Shown: piece after piece, positions 7,201-13,649 of the stretch
How the letters are laid out: each line of letters starts with the position of its first letter
Position numbering within the stretch: the first letter of the stretch is position 1
Assembly: GCA_937896265.1 (NCBI GenBank)
Contig: CALBMD010000187.1
Span: 1-15,817 of the forward strand
Reading direction: 5' to 3'
Source: an uncultured Pseudomonadota bacterium
GTDB taxonomy: Bacteria > Bdellovibrionota_B > Oligoflexia > Oligoflexales > Bog-1112
DNA length: 15,817 nucleotides
Translations under genes and position numbers: made by a program
The notes under the pieces: generated by a model
What the model saw: only the letters and a program-made list of their open reading frames with translations
What the model was told of the DNA's origin: nothing
Databases searched by the model: none

Positions 7201-8364
7201 GCTGTTGTTAACAAAGACGGTAAGACTGTTATTGAAGCTGGCGAGAAAATTGATCAAGAGTCACTTCTTAAAGTAGACTACTTAGATTGGTATCGTTTGA
7301 CTGTAAAAGATGCTGATAAGAATATTCTCTTATCAAAAGTGCTGCAAAATCTGCGTGAAAAAATCACTCAGATTAAATACATGACTGAAGAGCAGCTTAA
7401 GAGAATTAAAAAAGGCGATGAGTTACCTCCTGGCGTTATTAAGATGGTTAAGATCTATATCGCCATCAAACGTAAGTTGCGCGTAGGTGACAAAATGGCC
7501 GGTCGCCATGGTAATAAAGGTGTTGTCTCTCGCATTATGCCAGAGCAAGACATGCCGTTTACCGCTGATGGTATTCCTGTTGACGTCGTATTAAATCCGC
7601 TTGGTGTACCATCAAGGATGAACGTTGGTCAGATTTTGGAAACTCACTTAGGTTGGGCATCTAAAAACTTGGGTGCTAAGATCAACGCGATGATTGAAAG
7701 CAATTTCAATCGCAAAGAACTTGAAGAACTCTGCCTAAAGATCTGGGACGTTGATAACGTTCGTGATGATGTGAAAGCATTTCTTGACACCTGTTCTGAC
7801 GATGAGTTGAAGGATTTTGTTCGTAAGTATCGCGAGGGTGTCCATGTGGCAAACCCTGTGTTTGACGGTGCTAACGAAGAAGAAATCCGTGATGCTTTGA
7901 CCTTAGCTGGCGTTGAAGGCGACGGTAAGATGGCGCTTTTTGATGGTCTTACTGGGGAAATGTTCCATAACAGAGTGACAGTAGGCGTCATGTACGTCTT
8001 AAAACTCCATCACTTAGTTGATGAAAAAATTCATGCCCGGTCCATTGGGCCATACTCTCTTGTGACTCAGCAACCTCTTGGTGGTAAAGCCCAGTTTGGG
8101 GGTCAAAGGTTAGGAGAGATGGAAGTTTGGGCTATGGAGGCCTACGGTGCAGCCTATACTCTTCAAGAAATGCTAACGGTCAAGTCAGACGATGTTCTAG
8201 GTCGAACACGTATGTACGAGTCGATAGTGAAGGGAACAAATATGGTGATGCCAGGATTGCCCGAGAGCTTTAACGTCTTGATTAAAGAACTACAAAGTCT
8301 CGCGTTAGATATCAACCTTATTAAGGCTGATGGTCAGACGATGGCATTAGATGGGCTGCAATAG
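4231..8364 (+). CDS. rpoB: DNA-directed RNA polymerase subunit beta
   Basis: Beta forms one pincer of RNA polymerase and part of the active site. The 1377-residue product is longer than E. coli beta (1342) but within the proteobacterial range. Rifampicin cluster I, from GSSQLSQFMDQTNPLSE (514-530), has the drug-sensitive residues D523, H533 and S538, equivalent to E. coli D516, H526 and S531. VETPEGPNIGLIS, WNGYNFEDSI and KVTPKGETQLTP-like motifs follow. The catalytic lysines are K1088 and K1096 in GDKMAGRHGNKG (1086-1097). The C-terminal anchor for beta-prime has GGKAQFGGQRLGEMEVWAMEAYG. An insertion of proteobacterial type lies before the K1088 motif. rpoC follows after 33 nt. Confidence 0.99.
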   Translation: MTSLGASFVRPRKNYQKVAPCIDYPYLIEVQKNSYGQFLQHDVEADKRKAVGLQAVFNSVFPISDFSETASVEFVSYSFEQPKYNVGECRLRGMSYAAPLKVVIRLVVWDVDKEANTKTIRDVKEQEVYFGEIPLMTSSGTFIINGTERVVVSQLHRSSGVFFDHDKGKNSSSGKLLYTARIIPYRGSWLDFEFDGKDILFVRIDRRRKMHVTVLLKALGYTAEQLLERFYQKEEINYADGKYRIALNFEQLRGQRATADIVDDKTGRVFVKKNRRISVGAIRQMETAGLTDQPLAKEDLAGKVFASNVYDKDGELMFSINTEIDEAMVEKLKEAKINRFETLFIDNTNVDFSFRQTLLGDKVSTREEAILEIYKRLRPGDPPSLEPAETLFNNLFFNPDRYDLSAVGRLKLNERLELNEPIEQRTLTNDDILKTVAYLLKLKTGQGEIDDIDHLGNRRVRAVGELLENQYRIGLLRIERAIRERLQLQDAETLLPHDFINNKPASAVVKEFFGSSQLSQFMDQTNPLSEVTHKRRLSALGPGGLSRERAGFEVRDVHPTHYGRICPVETPEGPNIGLISSLASFARVNEFGFIETPYQSIDEKGVRYYTASEEHQDHVIAQAIREGLFKKEDYVGARRRGESEIVRGEEADLMDVATTQLVSVAANLIPFLQNDDANRALMGSNMMRQAVPLLQSRAPLVGTGMERIVARDSGASVVTKREGEVVSVDSERIVVKVSDEGHETLTEVGADVDIYNLKKYRRSNLDTCINQKPIVKVGERVHVGDVIADGFATELGELALGQNVTVAFMPWNGYNFEDSILISERVVKEDLFTSVHIQEFECISRDTKLGQEEITADIPNIGDEALANIDDAGIIRIGAEVEPGDILVGKITPKGETQLTPEEKLLRAIFGEKAGDVRDTSLRVPPGVAGTVIGCKVFAREGADKDIRSQLIKDEEAAKLRKDETDRISIIKKSALRKIIKISEGTKVAAAVVNKDGKTVIEAGEKIDQESLLKVDYLDWYRLTVKDADKNILLSKVLQNLREKITQIKYMTEEQLKRIKKGDELPPGVIKMVKIYIAIKRKLRVGDKMAGRHGNKGVVSRIMPEQDMPFTADGIPVDVVLNPLGVPSRMNVGQILETHLGWASKNLGAKINAMIESNFNRKELEELCLKIWDVDNVRDDVKAFLDTCSDDELKDFVRKYREGVHVANPVFDGANEEEIRDALTLAGVEGDGKMALFDGLTGEMFHNRVTVGVMYVLKLHHLVDEKIHARSIGPYSLVTQQPLGGKAQFGGQRLGEMEVWAMEAYGAAYTLQEMLTVKSDDVLGRTRMYESIVKGTNMVMPGLPESFNVLIKELQSLALDINLIKADGQTMALDGLQ

Positions 8365-8385
8365 TCTTAAATATTTAAATCCTTT

Positions 8386-8391
8386 GAGGAG
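8386..8391 (+). promoter_or_regulatory. Ribosome binding site supporting the TTG start of rpoC
   Basis: GAGGAG ends six bases before TTG at 8398. The residues after that codon (KDLLNFFEKP) align with the usual beta-prime N terminus, and no ATG or GTG is placed suitably, so TTG is the start. Confidence 0.85.
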
Positions 8392-8397
8392 TACGGT

Positions 8398-11300
8398 TTG
8401 AAAGACCTATTGAATTTTTTCGAAAAACCAACGGATAGTTTGAATTTTAAGGCCATTCGTATTTCTTTGGCTTCGCCGGAGCGGATTCGCAGCTGGTCTT
8501 ATGGCGAAGTTAAGAAGCCAGAAACCATCAACTATCGTACATTCAAGCCGGAACGTGATGGTCTTTTTTGTGCGAAGATTTTTGGACCGGTTCGTGACTT
8601 CGAATGTATTTGCGGTAAATATAAGCGAATGAAGCACCGTGGCATTGTTTGTGATAAATGCGGTGTGGAAGTAATCCACTCTAAGGTGCGAAGAGAGCGC
8701 ATGGGCCATATTAACTTGGCCTGCCCTGTCGCTCATATTTGGTTTTTGAAGTCTTTGCCTTCACGTATTGGTGCTGTGCTTGATATCAGTCTTAAAGATA
8801 TTGAGAGAGTGCTTTATAGCGAGTCCTATGTCGTACTTGATAGTGGCGATGAATCTACCGGTCTTTACCGTGGTAAAGTACTAAGCGAAGACGAGCATGA
8901 AGAATGTGTTAGCAAGTTTGGCAATGGCGCCTTCAAAGTAGGCGTCGGCGCAGAAGCTATTTTAGAGCTATTACAATCGCTGCGCATCGATGATTTAGTC
9001 GATGATTTGCGTAAAGAGCTGCGTGAAGCTAATTCTGAAGCGCTACGCAAGAAAGTACAAAAAAGGCTAAAGATTGTTGAAGCCTTTAAAAACCGTGAAG
9101 AAGATGGCACATTCTCAGCAAAACCAGAATGGATGATGCTGAGCGTTATTCCTGTGCAGCCACCTGATTTACGTCCTTTAGTGCCTCTTGATGGCGGTCG
9201 TTTTGCTACATCTGACTTGAACGATCTTTATCGTCGCGTTATTAACCGTAATAACCGACTGTTGCGCCTTATTGAACTTAACGCCCCTGATATTATCGTT
9301 CGTAACGAAAAGCGCATGCTACAAGAAGCTGTGGATGCACTTTTTGATAACGGTCGTCGTGGCAAGGTATTTACCGGACCAAATAAGAGACCTCTGCGTT
9401 CTTTAGCCGACTTCCTCAAAGGCAAGCAAGGTCGTTTCCGTCAAAACCTTTTGGGTAAAAGGGTCGACTACTCAGGCCGCTCCGTTATCGTTGTTGGTCC
9501 TGACTTGAAATTGCATCAATGCGGTCTGCCAAAGAAGATGGCAATCGAGCTCTTTAAGCCGTTCCTTTATTGTAAGTTAGAAGAGCAAGGCATTGTCTCA
9601 ACTATTAAGAGTGCTAAAAAGCTAGTTGAAAAAGAGCGCGCTGAAGTTTGGGATATTCTTGAAGAAGTAACCAAAGAACATCCTATTCTTCTCAACCGTG
9701 CACCAACATTGCACCGTTTGGGTATCCAAGCGTTTGAACCGGTTCTTATTGAAGGCAAAGCTATTCGTCTTCACCCCCTAGTTTGCTTTGCTTTCAACGC
9801 TGACTTTGACGGTGACCAGATGGCTGTTCACGTGCCTTTATCGGTTGAAGCCCAAATGGAAGCTCGTGTGCTCATGATGTCAACAAATAATATCTTGAGC
9901 CCTGCTTCAGGTACGCCAGTTATCGTACCTTCGCAGGATATTGTTCTTGGTATCTATTATTTAACTCGTGAGGATTTGACAGCCAAAGGTGCTGGTCACA
10001 CCTTTAGCGATATTGAAGAAGTTCGTGCTGCTTATGACCATCAAGAGGTTGCTCTACAGGCACCGGTAACAGTACGTATGCGCGGCCAACAAATAAAGAC
10101 AACAGTAGGTCGCTCTCTTTTATCTGAAGTGATTCCAGAGGAGATTCCCTACGAGTTTTTCAACAAAGTTATGGGCAAAAAAGAATTAGGCGCCCTCGTT
10201 GAAAAATGCTTTAGGACCTGTGGGCCAAAGCGAACTGTATTGATGGCAGATGGTTTGAGAACTCTTGGTTTTAGTTATTCGACAAAAGCAGGTTTGTCGA
10301 TTGCTATTAGCGATATGATTATTCCTGACTCTAAGAAGCGCTTGCTTGAAGAGGCAGAAGGTGAAGTTAATCGCATTAAAGAACAGTATTCAGAAGGTTT
10401 ATTAACCGAAGGTGAGCGTTACAACAAAGTAGTCGATATTTGGGCTAATGTAACAGAGCAAATCGCCAAATCGATGTTTAATGAAATTGCTGAGATGGAC
10501 GTTGTTGATAAGGCAGGTCAAAAGCATCGCGTATCCAGCACGAACAGTATCTTTATGATGGCTGACTCCGGTGCTAGGGGTTCAGCACAGCAGATCCGTC
10601 AGCTTGCTGGTATGAGGGGCTTGATGTCTAAGCCATCTGGCGAGATTATCGAGACGCCTATTACGGCAAACTTCCGTGAAGGTTTGACTGTTCTTCAGTA
10701 CTTTACCTCAACTCACGGTGCTCGTAAGGGTCTAGCTGATACAGCCTTAAAAACAGCTAGTTCGGGTTATTTGACTCGTAGGTTGGTTGACGTTGCCCAA
10801 GATGCGATCATTGCAGAAGATGATTGCGGGGCTAAAGAAGGCATTCGTATCACTGCTGTTCGTGAAGGTGGTGAGATTCGCGTATCGCTAGTTGAGAGGG
10901 TTCTTGGTCGTACCTTGGTCGACGATCTGATCGATCCAAAGACTGGTAAGAGCCTTCTTGCTGCTGGCCAGACGCTAGATGAGAAAGATTGCGAAATTAT
11001 CGATGCTCATAACCTTGAAGAGCTAGAGATTCGTTCACTTCTGACTTGCCGAACCAAACGTGGTCTTTGCGCCAAGTGCTATGGACGTGATTTATCTTCG
11101 GGTAATCTTGTTGATGTGGGCGAGGCTGTAGGGGTTATTGCGGCACAGTCGATTGGTGAGCCTGGTACTCAGCTTACCATGCGTACCTTCCACTTTGGTG
11201 GTACAGCTACCCATAAAGTAGAAGCAAGCATTCTGGAGAGTCGTTTCTCTGGTACCGTCAAGTTTGTTAATATTCGTAAGGTTAAAAACCGCGATAAACT

Positions 11301-12576
11301 TGATGTTGTCTTGTCACGTAACGGTGAAATTGAGATTTATGACGTTAGTGGTCGTCTGCGCGATACTATGCCAGTAGGCTATGGCTGTATCCTCTTAATT
11401 GAAGATGGGGCTGCTGTTAGTGCTGGGGACAGATTAGGTGAATGGGATCATTTTGCTGTGCCTATTATTTGTGAAGTGCACGGTAAGATCCGTTATGTTG
11501 ACTTGCGTGAGAATAAATCTCTAGAGCAAAAAGTTGATGATATCACCTTCCTTACTCGTAAGGTTGTAACGCAAGCCAAAGGCGAGAAGCTAAAGCCAAC
11601 GCTTGAAATACTCGGTAACAATGGCGAATTAATTAATGCTGCTGAAGGACGTAACTCTTATACGCTGCCTGTTGGTTGTATTATTAACGTCAACGAGGAA
11701 GCAGTTGTAGCTCCTGGCGATATTCTTGCTAAGATTCCTCGTGAAGCGAGCAGAACCAAAGATATCACCGGGGGTCTACCTCGAGTGGCTGAGTTGTTTG
11801 AAGCTCGTTTGCCAAAAGATATCGCTGTCATGGCTGACCGAGAAGGTACAGTATCCTTTGGTGAAGATACTAAAGGTAAGCGTAAGGTCTTGATCACTGA
11901 CGCTAATGCTGGCCAAAGCGAATACCTCATCCTCAAAGGCAAGCATATTCTTGTCAATGAAGGTGACTATATCCGTAAAGGTGAGAACATCGTTGACGGT
12001 CAGCCAAACCCGCATGAAATTTTGGCGGTTTTGGGTCCTGTTGCTTTAGCTGAGTACCTGGTAAACGAAGTTCAGAGTGTTTACCGACTACAGGGTGTAA
12101 AGATCAACGACAAGCATATTGAAGTGATTGTGCGTCAGATGTTACGTAAAGTGACGGTTGTTGATCCAGGCGATTCAAGATTTATGCCGTTTGAGAGCGT
12201 AGATCGATTTGAAGTCGCAGAAGTCAACTCCAAACTAGCAGCTGAAGGAGCTAACGTCGCGACATTTGAGCTAATGTTGCTTGGTATTACCAAAGCGTCG
12301 CTGTCGACAGAAAGCTTTATTTCAGCAGCTTCGTTCCAAGAGACGACAAAGGTGCTAACTCAGGCGGCTATTAATAGTAAGATCGACCCTCTTCGTGGCT
12401 TGAAAGAGAACGTCACTATGGGTCGTTTGATTCCTGCTGGTACTGGAGCGCCTTATTATAAGAATCTAACTGCCCAGGAAATGCTAGAAGGTGACTCTGA
12501 TATGGAGTCCTACCAACAAGCACCTGAAGGATTTGTGCCTTTGAACCAAAGGTCAAGTCAGGCGGTAGTTCTCTAA
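8398..12576 (+). CDS. rpoC: DNA-directed RNA polymerase subunit beta-prime
   Basis: Beta-prime carries the catalytic magnesium site and the clamp. The 1392-residue product has the N-terminal zinc site C70, C72, C85 and C88, at the same numbers as in E. coli. The catalytic NADFDGD is at 467-473. The second zinc site is C810, C884, C891 and C894. The trigger loop has M928 and H932 in QLTMRTFHFGG. The region at about 939-1117 is a long insertion of the proteobacterial SI3 type, followed by DITGGLPRVAELFEAR (from 1122). After GRLIPAGTGAP (from 1342) a tail of about 40 residues continues with acidic and glutamine-rich sequence. The start codon is TTG. The gene is intact, with no frameshift. Confidence 0.99.
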   Translation: MKDLLNFFEKPTDSLNFKAIRISLASPERIRSWSYGEVKKPETINYRTFKPERDGLFCAKIFGPVRDFECICGKYKRMKHRGIVCDKCGVEVIHSKVRRERMGHINLACPVAHIWFLKSLPSRIGAVLDISLKDIERVLYSESYVVLDSGDESTGLYRGKVLSEDEHEECVSKFGNGAFKVGVGAEAILELLQSLRIDDLVDDLRKELREANSEALRKKVQKRLKIVEAFKNREEDGTFSAKPEWMMLSVIPVQPPDLRPLVPLDGGRFATSDLNDLYRRVINRNNRLLRLIELNAPDIIVRNEKRMLQEAVDALFDNGRRGKVFTGPNKRPLRSLADFLKGKQGRFRQNLLGKRVDYSGRSVIVVGPDLKLHQCGLPKKMAIELFKPFLYCKLEEQGIVSTIKSAKKLVEKERAEVWDILEEVTKEHPILLNRAPTLHRLGIQAFEPVLIEGKAIRLHPLVCFAFNADFDGDQMAVHVPLSVEAQMEARVLMMSTNNILSPASGTPVIVPSQDIVLGIYYLTREDLTAKGAGHTFSDIEEVRAAYDHQEVALQAPVTVRMRGQQIKTTVGRSLLSEVIPEEIPYEFFNKVMGKKELGALVEKCFRTCGPKRTVLMADGLRTLGFSYSTKAGLSIAISDMIIPDSKKRLLEEAEGEVNRIKEQYSEGLLTEGERYNKVVDIWANVTEQIAKSMFNEIAEMDVVDKAGQKHRVSSTNSIFMMADSGARGSAQQIRQLAGMRGLMSKPSGEIIETPITANFREGLTVLQYFTSTHGARKGLADTALKTASSGYLTRRLVDVAQDAIIAEDDCGAKEGIRITAVREGGEIRVSLVERVLGRTLVDDLIDPKTGKSLLAAGQTLDEKDCEIIDAHNLEELEIRSLLTCRTKRGLCAKCYGRDLSSGNLVDVGEAVGVIAAQSIGEPGTQLTMRTFHFGGTATHKVEASILESRFSGTVKFVNIRKVKNRDKLDVVLSRNGEIEIYDVSGRLRDTMPVGYGCILLIEDGAAVSAGDRLGEWDHFAVPIICEVHGKIRYVDLRENKSLEQKVDDITFLTRKVVTQAKGEKLKPTLEILGNNGELINAAEGRNSYTLPVGCIINVNEEAVVAPGDILAKIPREASRTKDITGGLPRVAELFEARLPKDIAVMADREGTVSFGEDTKGKRKVLITDANAGQSEYLILKGKHILVNEGDYIRKGENIVDGQPNPHEILAVLGPVALAEYLVNEVQSVYRLQGVKINDKHIEVIVRQMLRKVTVVDPGDSRFMPFESVDRFEVAEVNSKLAAEGANVATFELMLLGITKASLSTESFISAASFQETTKVLTQAAINSKIDPLRGLKENVTMGRLIPAGTGAPYYKNLTAQEMLEGDSDMESYQQAPEGFVPLNQRSSQAVVL

Positions 12577-12590
12577 ATTCGGCTTGGTCG

Positions 12591-12619
12591 TTGACATACT
12601 GATCTGCTTTTGGTAAAAA
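12591..12619 (+). promoter_or_regulatory. Candidate sigma70 promoter for rpsL-rpsG
   Basis: A perfect -35 TTGACA (12591-12596) is followed after exactly 17 nt by TAAAAA (12614-12619), which matches four of six bases of the -10 consensus. It lies just after the rpoC stop and about 70-95 nt before rpsL, where a str-operon promoter is expected. A better -10, TATAAT (12628-12633), sits 14 bases further on but has no good -35 at its own spacing. Confidence 0.5.
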
Positions 12620-12627
12620 AGCAGGTC
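12601..12627 (+). repeat. Inverted repeat inside the rpoC-rpsL promoter region
   Basis: GATCTGCTTTT (12601-12611) pairs with AAAAGCAGGTC (12617-12627) over eleven positions with one G-U, leaving the loop GGTAA. It lies between the perfect TTGACA and the perfect TATAAT. No T-tract follows on either strand, so it does not look like the rpoC terminator. It could be an operator for a dimeric regulator or an RNA structure at the end of the rpoC message. Confidence 0.5.
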
Positions 12628-12633
12628 TATAAT
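12628..12633 (+). promoter_or_regulatory. Perfect -10-like TATAAT upstream of rpsL
   Basis: TATAAT lies 53 nt before the rpsL ATG. The hexamers at 16-18 nt upstream (CTTTTG, GCTTTT, TGCTTT) are poor -35 matches, and TTGACA is 31 nt away, too far to pair with it. It may work as a second start site or with an activator bound to the inverted repeat. Confidence 0.35.
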
Positions 12634-12686
12634 TAGATCTAACAAGATAATTGTTTATTAGATAAATAATAAGGTAATGAGATTTT

Positions 12687-13061
12687 ATGCCCACGATTAA
12701 TCAGATTATAAAAAACGGCAGGGTACAACGCAAGAGCAAGGCCAAGGGTCCAGCTTTGCAAGAATGTCCGCAGAGACGTGGTGTTTGTGTTAGGGTTTAT
12801 ACAACGACACCTAAAAAACCAAACTCAGCGTTGCGAAAAGTAGCTAGGGTTCGGCTTACAAACGGAATTGAAGTTACTTCTTATATTGGTGGTGAAGGTC
12901 ACAACCTCCAGGAACACAGCGTGGTGTTGGTCCGTGGCGGTAAAGTGAAAGACTTGCCAGGGGTTCGCTACCATATTGTTCGCGGTACATTAGATACTCA
13001 CGGTGTCAATAACCGCAAGCAAGGTCGAAGCAAATACGGTACAAAAAAGGCTAAAGCCTAA
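12687..13061 (+). CDS. rpsL: 30S ribosomal protein S12
   Basis: S12 sits at the decoding centre and affects accuracy and streptomycin response. The 124-residue length equals that of the E. coli protein. The conserved core TTTPKKPNSALRKVARVRL contains K43, and GGKVKDLPGVRYHIVRG carries the second streptomycin-related lysine and the aspartate that RimO modifies in other bacteria. Both lysines are wild-type, so the sequence predicts streptomycin sensitivity at S12. The end RKQGRSKYGTKKAKA is typical. The ribosome site is weak: AAGG is 12 bases away, TGAG is five bases from the ATG. rpsG follows after 16 nt. Confidence 0.99.
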   Translation: MPTINQIIKNGRVQRKSKAKGPALQECPQRRGVCVRVYTTTPKKPNSALRKVARVRLTNGIEVTSYIGGEGHNLQEHSVVLVRGGKVKDLPGVRYHIVRGTLDTHGVNNRKQGRSKYGTKKAKA

Positions 13062-13077
13062 TTCTAGGAGTGTTTGA

Positions 13078-13563
13078 ATGTCACGTCGTCGTGCATCAGT
13101 TAAGAGAATAGTACTGCCTGATCCTATTCACCATGAAGAAATGGTGTCGAAGTTCGTCAGCTGTATGATGAAAGATGGTAAAAGATCAGCTGCCGAGAAG
13201 CAATTCTATGGCGCAATGGATCTTATCGAGAAAAAAGGCCTGAAGAATTTCGGCGTAGCAAGCGTCTTGGATGTATTCAAGATGGCTGTTGAGAACTCAA
13301 AGCCGCTACTTGAAGTGAAGTCTCGTCGTGTTGGTGGTTCAAACTATCAAGTTCCTGTTGAAGTTAGACCAGAGCGTCGTCAGGCATTAGCATACCGCTG
13401 GTTAATTGAGTTTTCTCGCAAGCGTCCAGGCCGTAGCATGATGGAGCGTTTGGCTGCTGAGTTAATGGATGCCGCCCAGAAAAAAGGCTCTACTGTTAAG
13501 AAGAGAGAAGACGTTCATAAGATGGCTGATGCAAACAAAGCGTTTGCTCATTATCGCTGGTAG
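13078..13563 (+). CDS. rpsG: 30S ribosomal protein S7
   Basis: S7 starts assembly of the 30S head and lies at the E site. The 161-residue product has the N-terminal basic stretch MSRRRASVKR, the core VKSRRVGGSNYQVPVEVRPERR (about 80-101), and the C-terminal KKREDVHKMADANKAFAHYRW. The ATG at 13078 has TAGGAG seven bases upstream. The 16-nt gap to rpsL is too short to hold the E. coli-type S7 binding site (about 96 nt), so any autoregulation must act elsewhere. A terminator separates the gene from fusA. Confidence 0.99.
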   Translation: MSRRRASVKRIVLPDPIHHEEMVSKFVSCMMKDGKRSAAEKQFYGAMDLIEKKGLKNFGVASVLDVFKMAVENSKPLLEVKSRRVGGSNYQVPVEVRPERRQALAYRWLIEFSRKRPGRSMMERLAAELMDAAQKKGSTVKKREDVHKMADANKAFAHYRW

Positions 13564-13579
13564 TCGTCTCCAAAACGAC
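13563..13579 (+). other. Small hairpin just after the rpsG stop
   Basis: GTCGT (13563-13567) pairs with ACGAC (13575-13579) around a 7-nt loop. It lies six bases before the intrinsic terminator, so the rpsG 3' end carries two hairpins in tandem. It is short, and its meaning is uncertain. Confidence 0.3.
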
Positions 13580-13585
13580 AAGTAT

Positions 13586-13626
13586 AACCCATCTTGGTTG
13601 CTGTGGCAGCTGAGATGGGTTTTTTT
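13586..13626 (+). terminator. Intrinsic terminator between rpsG and fusA
   Basis: AACCCATCT (13586-13594) pairs perfectly with AGATGGGTT (13613-13621). The inner loop holds a further GCTG/CAGC pairing, and seven consecutive T (13620-13626) end the structure. This is the clearest intrinsic terminator in the window. It ends only 23 nt before the fusA start, so fusA is fed either by read-through or by a promoter that overlaps this region; TATAAC at 13583-13588 is a possible -10 without a good -35. Confidence 0.85.
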
Positions 13627-13649
13627 ATAAAAAAATTCTGAGGACGAAC

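Noticed and set aside
12591..12633. TTGACA paired with TATAAT as one ordinary promoter
   Set aside because: The spacing is 31 nt, far beyond the 16-18 nt range. I report the 17-nt pairing with TAAAAA and the lone TATAAT separately.
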